Source of the DNA: Corynebacterium sp. MSK297
Lineage (GTDB): Bacteria > Actinomycetota > Actinomycetes > Mycobacteriales > Mycobacteriaceae
Reading direction: 5' to 3'
NCBI RefSeq assembly: GCF_030232885.1
Contig: NZ_JASPGD010000003.1
Span: 125,312-189,311 of the forward strand
Length of the DNA stretch: 64,000 nucleotides
Position 1 is the stretch's first letter, and each line of letters begins with the position of its first letter. Position numbers and translations under genes: made by a program. Under the pieces are notes generated by a model. The model did no database searches, was not told where the DNA came from, and was given only the letters and a program-made list of their open reading frames with translations. This document shows, piece by piece, positions 18,611 to 29,285 of the stretch.

Positions 18611-20233
18611 GTGAGTCAGCAGAAAAATTCCCCCGATGCCCCTGATAGCCTGCCGGAACAGTTGCGTATCCGGCGGGAAAAGCGCCAGCGTTTGCTTGAC
18701 CGTGGTGACCAGGCCTACCCGGTTGAAGTCACACGCACGATGAGCCTTGCCGAGCTGCGCAAGGCTTATGTCGTGGTGAAACCAGAAGACACTGCCGATA
18801 CTGCCGGCGCTGCGCAACCCGAGCCGGAACAATTGGTGACCCGTGAGAATGGCGTGACCTATATCCAGCCAGGCGGAGATTCCGGCGATGAGGTGGCTAT
18901 CGCGGGGCGGTTGCTGTTTAAACGCGATACCGGAAAGTTGTGTTTCGCGACCCTGCAAGATGGTGATGGCACCCAGGTGCAGGCGATGTTGTCATTGGCG
19001 GAAGTCGGAAAGGAAGCGCTGGATCAGTGGAAAGCCGACGTCGACATGGGTGATTTCGTCGCCGTGCAGGGCAAGGTTATTTCTTCCCGGCGTGGCGAGC
19101 TGTCCGTGTTCGTGAACTCCTGGCAGATGGCGTCGAAGTCGATCCGCCCGCTGCCGGTGTCGTTTGCGGAGATGGCGGAAGATACTCGCGTGCGGCAGCG
19201 CTATAACGATTTGATCGTGCGTAAGGAAGCCCGTGAGAATGCGATGACCCGCATCAAGGTGATCCGTGCGCTGCGCAATTATTTGGAAGGCGAAGATTTC
19301 GTCGAGATCGAAACCCCAATGCTGCAGACCATCCATGGTGGTGCTGCCGCGCGCCCGTTCGTCACCCACTCGAATGCGCTGGATCTGGACCTTTACTTGC
19401 GTATTGCGCCGGAGCTGTTTTTGAAGCGCGCTGTCGTTGGTGGCATTGATCGAGTTTTTGAAATCAACCGCAACTTCCGCAATGAGGGCATTGACCGCTC
19501 GCACTCACCGGAATTCGCGATGTTGGAGACCTACCAGGCCTGGGGCGATTACAACACGGGCGCGCGGATGATCCGTGAGGCCGTGCAGTACATCGCCGAG
19601 GAAGTTTTCGGTTCGCAGGTAGTTACGCTTGCCGACGGCACCGAGTATGATTTCTCCGGCGAATGGCCGGAAATCGAGATGTACCCGTCGTTGAATGAGG
19701 CTTTGGCCCGCAAATTCCCGGATCAGCCGGAGGTCACGGTTGATTCCACCGTCGACGAGCTGCTGGGTATTGCCGATGCCATCGGATTGAAGGTTCCGAA
19801 GGATGGTGGCTGGCAGCACGGCAAGCTGGTGGAAGAAATCTGGGAGTTGTTGTGTGAAGATCAGCTGGATGGGCCGATCTTTGTCAAGGACTTCCCGGTG
19901 GAGACCTCACCGCTGACCCGTGATCACCGCTCGAAGCCACGCGTGACGGAAAAATGGGACCTGTATGTGCGCGGGTTCGAGTTGGCAACTGGCTATTCCG
20001 AGTTGATCGATCCGGTGATCCAGCGCGAGCGTTTCGAAGACCAAGCGCGTTTGGCCGCTGGCGGTGACGACGAAGCCATGGTGCTGGATGAGGAATTCCT
20101 GGCTGCCATGGAACAAGGCATGCCACCAACAGCTGGCACCGGCATGGGCATTGACCGCCTGTTAATGGCCCTGACTGGGCTGGGCATTCGCGAGACCGTG
20201 TTGTTCCCGATCGTGAAACCGGAACAAAGCTAA
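18611..20233 (+). CDS. lysS: Lysyl-tRNA synthetase (class II)
   Basis: The 540-residue enzyme charges tRNA-Lys. An OB-fold anticodon-binding domain (about residues 80-200) precedes the class II core. Motif 2 is visible as [14 protein letters not shown] and motif 3 as [15 protein letters not shown] near the C terminus. The GTG at 18611 is chosen because the upstream in-frame extension is not conserved in composition and the Ser/Gln start is typical of corynebacterial LysS. One CTTGCCGAC copy (19628) encodes LAD in a loop. It is divergent from cstA. Confidence 0.95.
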   Translation: MSQQKNSPDAPDSLPEQLRIRREKRQRLLDRGDQAYPVEVTRTMSLAELRKAYVVVKPEDTADTAGAAQPEPEQLVTRENGVTYIQPGGDSGDEVAIAGRLLFKRDTGKLCFATLQDGDGTQVQAMLSLAEVGKEALDQWKADVDMGDFVAVQGKVISSRRGELSVFVNSWQMASKSIRPLPVSFAEMAEDTRVRQRYNDLIVRKEARENAMTRIKVIRALRNYLEGEDFVEIETPMLQTIHGGAAARPFVTHSNALDLDLYLRIAPELFLKRAVVGGIDRVFEINRNFRNEGIDRSHSPEFAMLETYQAWGDYNTGARMIREAVQYIAEEVFGSQVVTLADGTEYDFSGEWPEIEMYPSLNEALARKFPDQPEVTVDSTVDELLGIADAIGLKVPKDGGWQHGKLVEEIWELLCEDQLDGPIFVKDFPVETSPLTRDHRSKPRVTEKWDLYVRGFELATGYSELIDPVIQRERFEDQARLAAGGDDEAMVLDEEFLAAMEQGMPPTAGTGMGIDRLLMALTGLGIRETVLFPIVKPEQS

Positions 20234-20277
20234 ACGAAAAATAATACTGGTTCGGAGGGATCGAGGTCCGCAACGAT

Positions 20278-21720
20278 ATGAGTGAAAACCGAGTTAATGC
20301 GCAACCGGAAAAGATCCCGTCGGACGTCGTTGCCGTGTTGGCTACGTTGGTGGCGGCTGCGACGGTGATGATTTTGAATGAGACCTCACTGTCGGTTGCG
20401 CTGCCTGCGGTCATGCGGGATTTTGGTATTAACGCGGCCAGTGCGCAGTGGTTGATCACGGTTTTCATGCTCACCATGGCCGTGATTATTCCCACCACGG
20501 GGTTTTTAATTCAGCGTTTTAGCACCCGGCAAATTTTCTTTTCCTCGGTGGGGCTGTTCATCGTCGGCACCATCATGGGCGCTGTGGCACCGGCGTTTGT
20601 GGTGTTGCTGCTGGGCCGCATCGTGCAGGCTGCAGGGACTGCGTTGATCATTCCGCTGCTGATGACGGTGATGTTGCAGATGGTGCCCCTGGAGCGCCGT
20701 GGAACCGTGATGGGCTTTATCGGTGTTGTGATCGCGGTCGCCCCAGCGACTGGCCCAACCGTCGGTGGTGTCATCTTGGAGGCGTTTACCTGGCACGCGA
20801 TTTTTCTGTGCATGCTGCCGTTGTTGGTTGGTGTGTTGTTGTTGGGGGCAAAGCTGCTTTCTAACGTCGGTGAGAACTCGACGCAGCCGATTGATCTGTT
20901 GTCTGTTGCATTATCGGTGGTGGCGTTCGGCGGCACAGTTTATTCCCTGTCGTCGTTAGAAGTTGCGCTGGATAGCGGCGATAACGTTGGCATGCTGGTT
21001 GGTTTGCTGGTCATTGCGGTTATCGCGTTGGTGGTTTTTGCCTTGCGCCAGGTGCGGCTGGGTAAAAAGGGCCAGGCTTTATTGGATTTGCGACCCTTTA
21101 AGATCCGCAATTTCTCCCTGGCGGTGGTGATCGCGCTATTCTCCTTTGCCGTTCTGATCGGCACCGTGACTATGCTGCCACTTTTTGTACAAAACGGACT
21201 GGGTGATGGTGCGCGTACCGCCGGTTTGATCGTACTTCCGGGTGGGGTGATCCAAGCGGTGATGTCGCCGATCATCGGACGTGTTTATGATTCGGTGGGC
21301 CCGAAACCGATCATGATTCCGGGCGCTTTTTTGATGGCCGCTGGTACGTGGCTGTTTACCACCATCGGTACTGAGACGCAGGTCTGGCACTTGGTTACCT
21401 TCCATGTGATTTTCGCCTTCGGGTTTGGTCTGCTGATGACGCCGATGATGACCACCGCTTTAAGCTCATTGACCGGTGAACTCTATAGCCATGGTTCGGC
21501 GATCTTGACGACGTTGCAGCAACTGGCAGCTGCCGCTGGTACCGCATTGTTGATGGTGATTTTGACCCGCGGCACGGATTCGGGGCTAGCTGCAGGATTG
21601 GCCGAGGCAGCCGCGACCTCGGATGGGGTGCGTGCGGCCTTCGTGGTCGCTGCACTGATGGTCACGGCGATCATTCCCATCACATTTTTTATGCGTCGGC
21701 CACAAGCAACTGTTGCGTAA
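20278..21720 (+). CDS. MFS drug exporter (DHA2/EmrB type, 14 membrane segments)
   Basis: The 480-residue protein has fourteen predicted membrane segments. It has the DHA2 features LNETSLSVALPAVMRDFGI after the first helix and GRIVQAAGTALIIPLLMTV (motif C-like) later. It is likely a proton-coupled multidrug exporter in the cytoplasmic membrane. It starts with ATG and GGAGG upstream, 44 bases after lysS, and may share its transcript. The substrate cannot be predicted. Confidence 0.88.
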   Translation: MSENRVNAQPEKIPSDVVAVLATLVAAATVMILNETSLSVALPAVMRDFGINAASAQWLITVFMLTMAVIIPTTGFLIQRFSTRQIFFSSVGLFIVGTIMGAVAPAFVVLLLGRIVQAAGTALIIPLLMTVMLQMVPLERRGTVMGFIGVVIAVAPATGPTVGGVILEAFTWHAIFLCMLPLLVGVLLLGAKLLSNVGENSTQPIDLLSVALSVVAFGGTVYSLSSLEVALDSGDNVGMLVGLLVIAVIALVVFALRQVRLGKKGQALLDLRPFKIRNFSLAVVIALFSFAVLIGTVTMLPLFVQNGLGDGARTAGLIVLPGGVIQAVMSPIIGRVYDSVGPKPIMIPGAFLMAAGTWLFTTIGTETQVWHLVTFHVIFAFGFGLLMTPMMTTALSSLTGELYSHGSAILTTLQQLAAAAGTALLMVILTRGTDSGLAAGLAEAAATSDGVRAAFVVAALMVTAIIPITFFMRRPQATVA

Positions 21721-21757
21721 CGAAACTCATACCCAGATTCGCGCGTAGAGTGTGAGT

Positions 21758-23239
21758 ATGAGTTTCGATTACGCACCATATACTGAATTGATTAATAACC
21801 TTCCCACCAAGATTTGGTTGGGAAACGAGCAGGTCGACGGCGTCGGCGGCGCTAATTTCGACGTGGAAGACCCAGCCACCGGCAAGGTTTTAACGCAGGT
21901 CTCTAATGCGGATTCCTCGCAGTGGATGAAGGCTTTGGATCTTGCCGACGGCGTCCAGGACACGTGGGCTAAGGATTTCACTGCCCGTCAGCGCGCGGAT
22001 GTGTTGATGGATATTTACCACGCCGTGCAGGATCGTGCCGACGATTTCGCCACGGTAATGACCCTGGAGATGGGTAAGACTTTCGCAGAGGCGAAAGGCG
22101 AGGTCGGCTACGGCTCGGAATACCTACGGTGGTTCGCGGAAGAAGCGGTGCGCATTGACGGCCACTACGGCGCTTCGCCATCGGGTGCTGGCACCATTCG
22201 CGTTACCCACACCCCAGTCGGCCCATGCTTGGCTGTGACCCCGTGGAACTTCCCGTTTGCCATGGCTACCCGCAAGATTGCTCCTGCTCTGGCAGCGGGC
22301 TGCACCATGATCGTTAAGCCTGCCAAGGAAACCCCGCTGACCATGTTGCTGCTCGGTGAGGTCATCTCGGAGGTATTCGCGAAGCACAATGTGCCTTCTG
22401 GCGTGATCTCTATCGTGCCGACGCAGAAGTCGTCCGCGATGTCTAGCGAACTGATGGCGGATGCCCGCTTGCGTAAGATCACCTTTACTGGTTCCACCGG
22501 CGTCGGCAAGATTTTAGTTGAGCAGTCGGCGAAGAATCTGCAGCGTACCTCCATGGAATTGGGAGGCAACGCACCGTTTGTTGTCCATAAGGATGCAGAC
22601 CTGGATAGCGTGCTGGAGTGCGCGTATGCCGCGAAGATGCGCAATGGTGGACAGGCTTGTGTTTCGGCTAACCGCTTCATTGTGCACGAGGATGTGGCAG
22701 AAGAGTTTACCCGTCGTATTACGCAGAAGCTGGCGCAGGTGAGCACCGGTCATGGCCTGAATGAGGGCGTCGGTTTGGGCCCAATGATTACTACGGCGCA
22801 GCGCGACGGTATCGCTGAACTGGTTGATGAAGCCCGCAAGGCCGGTGCCACCGTGCACACCGGCGGTGAAATGCCAGGAGGCGAAGGTTATTTCTACCCA
22901 GCCACCGTGTTGTCCGATATCCCGGCTGGCGCGGCTATCTTGCACGAGGAAATTTTCGGACCAGTTGTGGCTATCACCACGTACTCTGACTTGGACGATG
23001 CTATTGCTGCTGCGAATAACACCTCGGTGGGCTTGGCGGCTTATGGCTATAGCGAAAACGTGCACACCGCTGAGCGTCTGGCACATGAGTTAAATGCTGG
23101 CATGGTGGCCATCAACCGTGGCGGTGTTTCTGATGTTGCCGCACCGTTCGGCGGTATCAAGGAATCTGGCTTTGGCCGTGAGGGTGGTGCCGAAGGTATT
23201 AACGAGTACCTGGATACCCGCTATATCGCTACACCATAG
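21758..23239 (+). CDS. gabD: NAD(P)-dependent succinate-semialdehyde dehydrogenase
   Basis: The protein has about 493 residues from the ATG at 21758; a GTG two codons earlier is equally possible. Aldehyde dehydrogenase landmarks are TPWNFPF, FTGSTGVGK for cofactor binding, the general base Glu in MELGGNAP (about 267) and the catalytic Cys in GGQACVSANR (about 301). The closest family by pattern is succinate-semialdehyde dehydrogenase (GabD). Two CGTCGGCAAG-type words lie in it (21941 and 22501). A terminator follows at 23274. Confidence 0.88.
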   Translation: MSFDYAPYTELINNLPTKIWLGNEQVDGVGGANFDVEDPATGKVLTQVSNADSSQWMKALDLADGVQDTWAKDFTARQRADVLMDIYHAVQDRADDFATVMTLEMGKTFAEAKGEVGYGSEYLRWFAEEAVRIDGHYGASPSGAGTIRVTHTPVGPCLAVTPWNFPFAMATRKIAPALAAGCTMIVKPAKETPLTMLLLGEVISEVFAKHNVPSGVISIVPTQKSSAMSSELMADARLRKITFTGSTGVGKILVEQSAKNLQRTSMELGGNAPFVVHKDADLDSVLECAYAAKMRNGGQACVSANRFIVHEDVAEEFTRRITQKLAQVSTGHGLNEGVGLGPMITTAQRDGIAELVDEARKAGATVHTGGEMPGGEGYFYPATVLSDIPAGAAILHEEIFGPVVAITTYSDLDDAIAAANNTSVGLAAYGYSENVHTAERLAHELNAGMVAINRGGVSDVAAPFGGIKESGFGREGGAEGINEYLDTRYIATP

Positions 23240-23273
23240 ATGTAGCTCATCGCGCTGAGCTTGCGCATTAGAT

Positions 23274-23322
23274 AACACCCATTCCCGCCGGGATGCACCC
23301 GGAGTGGGGTGGGTGTTTTTTC
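23274..23322 (+). terminator. Rho-independent terminator after gabD
   Basis: AACACCCA (23274-23281) pairs with TGGGTGTT (23310-23317), with a GC-rich inner stem, followed by TTTTTT. Confidence 0.85.
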
Positions 23323-23594
23323 TGCGTTGATTAGCCAAATAGTTAATCATCATATACTGTGGTGTTTCACATCACAAACCCAAAAACTCTGTGTGATGGC
23401 TTATAAAATCCAAACGAATTTGCTAGGGAAACTATACTAATAAAGACTCGTGGAATTTCGGTCTTGCGAGCGATTATTTTTTGTTTTCCAAGCAATTTTG
23501 AGTCAGCCTCCAAGCACAACACCGGCGTGGAATCTCGCAGTGGTGCTAGCGGGGGTACTGCACTCTCATAGACATTTAGTGGAGGTGTCTTCTC
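23323..23594. other. Intergenic region, no gene seen
   Basis: About 270 bases of AT-richer sequence between the gabD terminator and the YhgE gene. It contains a TGTGGTGTTTCACATCACA stretch (about 23359-23377) that resembles CRP/GlxR half-sites but lacks the right spacing. GGAGG just before the GTG at 23595 is the Shine-Dalgarno of the next gene. Confidence 0.5.
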
Positions 23595-25856
23595 GTGAGC
23601 ACTGCTGATAACACTGCGGGTAGCGCTGCGAACAACGCTGCGAACAGCACGGCGCATAGCGCAGCCACGTCGGCTGGCACGGGTGCGCAGTCGGGCGTAC
23701 ACGCTGCACAGAACAAAAACCTGTGGCACAAGCTGCTCGATTGGCGCCCGAAATCGACGATCCCACGCATCCTGGTGGTGCTCACACTCGTGCTGCCGTT
23801 GGCGGGTGCGGCGACGTTCATGTGGGCGATGTGGGACCCATCGAAATACCTGCGCGATGTTTCATTGGCTGTGGTTAATGAAGACGAAGGCGTCGAGCGC
23901 GACGGCGAATACATTAATTACGGTAATCAGGTCGTCGAAGGTTTGTTGGAAACCGAGTATCTGAATTTCTCGGAAGTCGACAAAGAGCAGGGTGATAAGG
24001 GGCTAACCCGAGGTGATTATCTATTCGTGGTCACGATTCCGAAAGATTTTTCTGATGACGCGGTCACGATCATCAGCGATAACCCGAGACAGCCGAATAT
24101 CCACTTCGCGGAAAACGACTTCTACGGCACCAACGGTGCGGTGATCACCAATAGTTTGATCCCGCAGGTGCAAAGCAACGTTGCCAATGCGATTTCCAAG
24201 AAATATGCCGACAAGGTTATCGCTGGTCTTGATCGCATGGGTGACGGGCTGAATCAAGCCGCCGAGGGTGCAGGCCGTTTGGATGAAGGTGCTGGTCAGC
24301 TAAAGGATGGCGGTACGCGCGCAGTCGATGGAATATCGCGGTTGGATAAGGGGGCTTCTGACCTGCAAGATGGTGCCGGACGCTTGCACCAGGGAACCTC
24401 AGACTTGAAAGCTGGTACGACGCGCCTGCGCAACGGCGTCGGCGAACTGAGCAATGGCGCAGCTCGCCTGCAGGATGGATCCACCCAGCTGGCTAACGGT
24501 ACGGACCAGCTGCTTAATGGTACTGATCAGCTTGCCGACGGTGCTGGCCAGATCGATGCCGGTGTAAACCAATTGACCGGCATGCTGTTGCCGCTGCTGG
24601 AGCAGGTGCAGGGCGCGTTGCCGGATATGCAACCGATTATCGACTTGCTGCACACCTTTGGCGCGCACGCCGAAGCTGAAAAACTGGCGGGGATTGTGAA
24701 CCGACTGGATCCTGCGAATCAACAGAATATGGTCAACCAGCTCAACCGTTTGCGGGAAGGCACCGGCCAGCTGCATTACAACTTGGCTGATCCGAATGCC
24801 CCGTACCGGTCTGGCGTGATTCGCCTGCAAGACGGTGCTCATCGGTTGAATGACGGAATCAACCAGCTCAACGGTGGTGTTAGCCGCCTAGCAGATGGTG
24901 CGAGCCAGTTGGATAATGGCGCGACCCGCCTGAACGCGGGTACCGGCGAGTTGACTGACGGTGTGGGGCGTCTGAAAGACGGAACCACGCAGCTCAACGA
25001 CGGTGGTGGCCAGCTGATGGACGGCATGACCCGCCTGAAAGACGGTACGAGTCAGCTGTCGACCAAACTTGCCGAAGGCGCTGCTAAGGCACCGAATATC
25101 ACCAAACCGGAAGATTCTGCGTCGAATATCGCGGTGCCGATCAACTTCACTGCGTCCAACCAGCACCCAGTCCAGACTGTGGCTGATGAATCTGACCCGA
25201 CGGTCAAAAACATTACTGCTGGTGCGGCCATCCTGGTGATCGTCGTTTTCGGCTACCTGGCCATGGCGTTGCTGTCGATGCTGCTGCCACATATCGTCGG
25301 CAAGCGTGCCAATAGCTACACCGTGTTGGGTCCGGTCCTACGTGCGCTGGGGCTGATTTCTCTGGTGAACTTCGCGGTGATCGGATTTTTCGCGGGATTC
25401 TCCGTGGCACTGGGATGGTCGCCGGATAACTGGGCTGTCACCATCGGTGTGCTGGCGCTGACCGCGATCACCGGTTCGGCTGCCTTCCAGTTCCTGCGCA
25501 TCCTGTTTGGCCGCATGTACGGTGGCGTATTCTCGCTGGGTCTGTTTGCTCTGGGGCTGTTCGTCTTCGGTGGTATCTGGCCGCTGGACACCACGCCGGG
25601 GCCACTGCGGATGCTGCACAGCTTCCACCCAATGAGCTACACCCGCGATGCGTTTATGCGCGCAACTGATGGTCTGTACGACGCCACCTTCTGGGGCGGA
25701 CTCGGTGGCCTGCTGGTCTTCGCACTCTTGTCGACGGGACTGTCGCTGGTTATCTACGCCTCGCGTCGTCGCGGTGCGGCAACGGAGCTGGACGAAGAAG
25801 TCGAGTACGTCGCAAAGGCGCGCTTGGGTGAAGAGCCAGTCACCATCGCGCGCTAG
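23595..25856 (+). CDS. YhgE/Pip-type membrane protein with DGA/NGT heptad repeats
   Basis: The 753-residue protein has one membrane segment at about 57-78, a conserved external N-terminal domain and a long helical repeat region (about 215-500). In the repeat region short units such as LxDGAxxL recur every 7 residues, and five membrane segments follow in the C-terminal 200 residues. This is the YhgE/Pip architecture shared with phage-infection protein and type VII-associated EsaA. The repeat likely forms a long rigid extracellular coiled coil. The GTG start has GGAGG at the right distance. Two CGTCGGCAAGC words lie within (24530 and 25295). The transported substrate or partner is unknown. Confidence 0.85.
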   Translation: MSTADNTAGSAANNAANSTAHSAATSAGTGAQSGVHAAQNKNLWHKLLDWRPKSTIPRILVVLTLVLPLAGAATFMWAMWDPSKYLRDVSLAVVNEDEGVERDGEYINYGNQVVEGLLETEYLNFSEVDKEQGDKGLTRGDYLFVVTIPKDFSDDAVTIISDNPRQPNIHFAENDFYGTNGAVITNSLIPQVQSNVANAISKKYADKVIAGLDRMGDGLNQAAEGAGRLDEGAGQLKDGGTRAVDGISRLDKGASDLQDGAGRLHQGTSDLKAGTTRLRNGVGELSNGAARLQDGSTQLANGTDQLLNGTDQLADGAGQIDAGVNQLTGMLLPLLEQVQGALPDMQPIIDLLHTFGAHAEAEKLAGIVNRLDPANQQNMVNQLNRLREGTGQLHYNLADPNAPYRSGVIRLQDGAHRLNDGINQLNGGVSRLADGASQLDNGATRLNAGTGELTDGVGRLKDGTTQLNDGGGQLMDGMTRLKDGTSQLSTKLAEGAAKAPNITKPEDSASNIAVPINFTASNQHPVQTVADESDPTVKNITAGAAILVIVVFGYLAMALLSMLLPHIVGKRANSYTVLGPVLRALGLISLVNFAVIGFFAGFSVALGWSPDNWAVTIGVLALTAITGSAAFQFLRILFGRMYGGVFSLGLFALGLFVFGGIWPLDTTPGPLRMLHSFHPMSYTRDAFMRATDGLYDATFWGGLGGLLVFALLSTGLSLVIYASRRRGAATELDEEVEYVAKARLGEEPVTIAR

Positions 25857-25982
25857 GGTCTGCCGTAAAGGCCTGCCGCTAGGGCGTGTTCCTGTTAGCT
25901 GTCTGCTAGCGGCCTGTTAGTGCGTGTTAGCCACCAGCTAGGTGCTGCCTGTTAGCAGCCTGTTAGCTGCGTGAAACACAAG
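25857..25982. repeat. CTGTTAG-rich intergenic repeats
   Basis: Between the YhgE gene and the terminator at 25983, short words CTGTTAG, GTGTTAG and CTGCTAG recur about seven times in 90 bases (for example 25889, 25917, 25927, 25951, 25962). No frame is coding. They look like decayed short tandem copies. Confidence 0.6.
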
Positions 25983-26019
25983 CGGCGTTCGGATTGCCTC
26001 CACTCCGGACGCCGTTTTT
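25983..26019 (+). terminator. Rho-independent terminator before clpC
   Basis: CGGCGTTCGGA (25983-25993) pairs with TCCGGACGCCG (26004-26014) with one wobble, followed by TTTTT. It separates the YhgE transcript from clpC. Confidence 0.85.
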
Positions 26020-26045
26020 GCTGTAAGAATGCGTTCCAACGGGGC

Positions 26046-26062
26046 GTTCGCTACAGGCGAAC
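26046..26062. promoter_or_regulatory. ClgR-type operator upstream of clpC
   Basis: GTTCGC (26046-26051) and GCGAAC (26057-26062) form a perfect dyad with a 5-base spacer, the known recognition pattern of the actinobacterial activator ClgR. It lies about 130 bases upstream of the clpC start, and clpC is a documented ClgR target in C. glutamicum. Binding here is inferred. A TGATAAT stretch at 26126-26132 could be the -10 of the activated promoter. Confidence 0.8.
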
Positions 26063-26188
26063 AGGCCATTATGCAGGGAATTTGCCTGATTTGTGGGAAT
26101 CGATTCGCAAAACGGGAAGGTGCGGTGATAATTGCGCGTTATGGTGGGTGGAACATAACGCAAATCGGTTAGGGAGAACTCAGAGCAC

Positions 26189-29083
26189 ATGTTTGAACGG
26201 TTTACGGACCGAGCTCGACGCGTCATCGTTTTGGCGCAAGAAGAAGCTCGCATGCTTAACCACAATTACATCGGTACCGAGCACATCTTGCTCGGTCTGA
26301 TCCACGAAGGTGAAGGGGTTGCTGCTAAGGCCCTGGAATCGATGGAAATCTCCTTAGACGATGTCCGCAAAGAGGTCGAAGAGATCATTGGCCAAGGTTC
26401 TCAGCCGCACAGCGGACATATCCCATTTACTCCGCGGGCCAAGAAGGTCCTGGAGCTTTCGCTGCGCGAAGGCCTACAGATGGGGCACAAATACATTGGC
26501 ACGGAATTCCTGTTGCTGGGTCTGATCCGCGAGGGCGAAGGCGTAGCCGCGCAGGTATTAACCAAGCTGGGTGCTGACCTGCCACGTGTACGTCAACAGG
26601 TTATTCAGTTGTTGTCTGGTTACGAAGGCGGCAACCAAGATGGTTCCGGTAGCGGATCATCGTCGGCGCCTGGTGGTGGCGGACTGGCTGGCGCTGGTGC
26701 TGGCCCATCGATGGGCGGCGGATCCGGAAGCGGTGGCGGTGGCAAAGGCGACCGCTCCAACTCGCTGGTGCTCGACCAGTTTGGACGTAACCTCACCCAG
26801 GCCGCCAAAGAAGGCAAATTAGACCCAGTCGTTGGTCGTGATTCTGAGGTTGAGCGCATCATGCAAGTGCTCTCACGTCGCACGAAGAACAACCCAGTGC
26901 TGATCGGTGAGCCTGGTGTTGGTAAGACTGCCGTCGTAGAGGGCCTGGCCCTGGATATTGTGAACGGTAAGGTGCCGGAAACGCTGAAAGATAAGCAGCT
27001 GTATTCGCTGGACCTGGGGTCGTTGATTGCTGGTTCTCGTTACCGTGGTGATTTCGAAGAACGCCTGAAGAAGGTGCTGAAGGAGATCAACCAGCGCGGC
27101 GATATCATTTTGTTCATCGACGAGATCCACAACTTGGTCGGTGCTGGTGCCGCAGAAGGCGCTATTGATGCTGCGTCGCTGCTGAAGCCGAAGCTGGCTC
27201 GCGGTGAACTACAGACCATCGGTGCTACCACGCTGGAGGAATACCGCAAGCACATTGAAAAGGACGCTGCTCTGGAACGTCGCTTCCAGCCGGTCAAGGT
27301 CGAAGAACCTTCGCTGGAAGACACCGTGCTGATCCTGAAGGGGCTGCGCGATAAGTACGAGGCACACCACCGTGTTTCCTACACCGACGACGCTTTGGAA
27401 GCCGCCGCGAAGCTGGCACACCGTTATATTAATGACCGCTTCTTGCCAGATAAGGCCGTCGATCTGCTCGATGAGGCCGGTGCACGCATGCGCATCAAGC
27501 GCCTGATTGCTCCGGATAGCTTGCGTGAGGTGGATGAGCGCATTGCGGAGGTGCGCCGCAACAAGGAAGCTGCCATTGATGGCCAGGACTTCGAAAAGGC
27601 TGCACGTTTGCGCGAGAGCGAACGCAAGCTGAATGAAGAGCGTGCAGAGAAGGAAAAGGCGTGGCGTGAAAACGATCTGGAAGATATCGCCGAGGTCGGC
27701 GAAGACCAGATCGCAGATGTTCTGTCGCACTGGACTGGTATCCCTGCACTCCGCATGACCGAGGCCGAGTCCAACCGGCTGCTCAACATGGAAGAAGAGC
27801 TGCATAAGCGCATTATCGGGCAGGACGAAGCCGTTAAGGCCGTCTCCCGTGCGATCCGCCGTACCCGTGCAGGTTTGAAGGATCCAAACCGTCCATCCGG
27901 TTCCTTCATCTTCGCAGGACCATCCGGTGTGGGTAAAACGGAGCTGTCGAAGTCGCTGGCGAACTACCTGTTCGGTAACGACGATGACCTGATCCAAATC
28001 GACATGTCGGAGTTCCACGATCGCTTCACGGCATCCCGCCTGTTCGGTGCCCCTCCGGGATACGTCGGACACGAAGAAGGCGGCCAGCTCACCGAAAAGG
28101 TTCGCCGCAAGCCGTTCTCCGTGGTGTTGTTCGATGAGATCGAAAAGGCACACAAAGAGATCTACAATACCTTGCTGCAGGTGTTGGAAGAAGGCCGTTT
28201 GACCGATGGCCAGGGCCGTGAGGTGGACTTCAAGAACACCGTGCTGATCTTCACCTCGAACTTGGGTACCTCGGATATTTCCAAGGCTGTTGGCTTGGGC
28301 TTTTCCTCCGAGTCAGAATTCGACCCGGATTCTCAGTACGACCGGATGAAGAACAAGGTCGACGAAGAGCTGAAGAAGCACTTCCGCCCAGAGTTCTTGA
28401 ACCGTATTGATGAGACCGTCGTGTTCCACCAGCTGACGCAAGACCAGATCGTGGAAATGGTCGATTTGCTCATTGGCCGCGTTGCCAAACAGCTGCACGA
28501 CCGCGACATGGATATCGAGCTGTCCGAGAACGCGAAGAAACTGCTGGCTCGTCGTGGTTTCGATCCTGTGCTGGGTGCACGCCCATTGCGTCGTACCATC
28601 CAGCGTGAGATCGAAGACCCAATGTCGGAAAAGATCTTGTTCGGTGAGCTCGGTGCCGGAGAAATTATCTCTGTCGATGTCGAAGATTTCGACGACAAAG
28701 ACAAGAAGAAGGGCACGTTCACCTTCAGCCCACGTCCGAAGCCGTTGCCGGAAGAAGAATTCGGTGAACTGGATGAAGACGACGTTCGCGAAGTAGAAAA
28801 CCCAACTGCTTCGGACGATGCTGATGAATCTGCTGATTCCGACAACAAGGGCGGCGACGGAGACAACGGCGGTGGCTCTGGCTCCGATGATGATAATCCA
28901 GATGACCAGCCGGGTACCGTTGGTGACCCGAATGGTCAGCCAGACACGCTGAGCCCGGATACACCTACCTCCGGTAACTCCGGTGCATTGCTGGAGCGCC
29001 CGGAAGATGAGCGCGGCGATGGTGGTTCGGATGACTCTGATGGCCCATCTGGGCCACAGCCGCAGCCACAGCGCGATCAGTAA
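26189..29083 (+). CDS. clpC: ATP-dependent Clp protease ATPase subunit ClpC
   Basis: The 964-residue HSP100 unfoldase feeds substrates to ClpP. Two Clp_N repeats (residues 1-145) are followed by an unusually Gly/Ser-rich linker (about 146-190). The first AAA domain has Walker A GEPGVGKT at 240-247. A UVR-type middle region follows, then the second AAA domain with GPSGVGKT near 577-584. After the D2 small domain there is a 110-residue acidic Asp/Gly/Pro/Gln tail (about 850-964). The tail makes it longer than C. glutamicum ClpC as I remember it (about 925). ClgR-type control is indicated upstream. Confidence 0.97.
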   Translation: MFERFTDRARRVIVLAQEEARMLNHNYIGTEHILLGLIHEGEGVAAKALESMEISLDDVRKEVEEIIGQGSQPHSGHIPFTPRAKKVLELSLREGLQMGHKYIGTEFLLLGLIREGEGVAAQVLTKLGADLPRVRQQVIQLLSGYEGGNQDGSGSGSSSAPGGGGLAGAGAGPSMGGGSGSGGGGKGDRSNSLVLDQFGRNLTQAAKEGKLDPVVGRDSEVERIMQVLSRRTKNNPVLIGEPGVGKTAVVEGLALDIVNGKVPETLKDKQLYSLDLGSLIAGSRYRGDFEERLKKVLKEINQRGDIILFIDEIHNLVGAGAAEGAIDAASLLKPKLARGELQTIGATTLEEYRKHIEKDAALERRFQPVKVEEPSLEDTVLILKGLRDKYEAHHRVSYTDDALEAAAKLAHRYINDRFLPDKAVDLLDEAGARMRIKRLIAPDSLREVDERIAEVRRNKEAAIDGQDFEKAARLRESERKLNEERAEKEKAWRENDLEDIAEVGEDQIADVLSHWTGIPALRMTEAESNRLLNMEEELHKRIIGQDEAVKAVSRAIRRTRAGLKDPNRPSGSFIFAGPSGVGKTELSKSLANYLFGNDDDLIQIDMSEFHDRFTASRLFGAPPGYVGHEEGGQLTEKVRRKPFSVVLFDEIEKAHKEIYNTLLQVLEEGRLTDGQGREVDFKNTVLIFTSNLGTSDISKAVGLGFSSESEFDPDSQYDRMKNKVDEELKKHFRPEFLNRIDETVVFHQLTQDQIVEMVDLLIGRVAKQLHDRDMDIELSENAKKLLARRGFDPVLGARPLRRTIQREIEDPMSEKILFGELGAGEIISVDVEDFDDKDKKKGTFTFSPRPKPLPEEEFGELDEDDVREVENPTASDDADESADSDNKGGDGDNGGGSGSDDDNPDDQPGTVGDPNGQPDTLSPDTPTSGNSGALLERPEDERGDGGSDDSDGPSGPQPQPQRDQ

Positions 29084-29156
29084 AACCCTGGCGTGTATCT
29101 CTAGACCGGCGCTTATCCATACTGGCGCTGGTTGAGAGAAATAAATACACGACGCC

Positions 29157-29193
29157 GGCCTGTCTCCTCATGATGAGGGACAGGCCAGTTTTT
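29157..29193 (+). terminator. Rho-independent terminator after clpC
   Basis: GGCCTGTC (29157-29164) pairs with GACAGGCC (29179-29186), with an inner CCTCATGATGAGG stem, followed by TTTTT. Confidence 0.9.
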
Positions 29194-29285
29194 GTATGAG
29201 CTAGTTGGCTAGAGTTGGCTAGCCACCGGAATCTCCACGAAGCCGCGTTGGCACGCTGTGTGTTAGGTAGCCAGTTGTAGGGCTG

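Noticed and set aside
23367-23729. A 120-codon - strand frame before the YhgE gene
   Set aside because: It overlaps the well-supported GTG start and Shine-Dalgarno of the YhgE gene and shows no domain.
25857-25982. CTGTTAG repeats as a CRISPR array
   Set aside because: Units are only seven bases, spacing is irregular and no cas genes are nearby.
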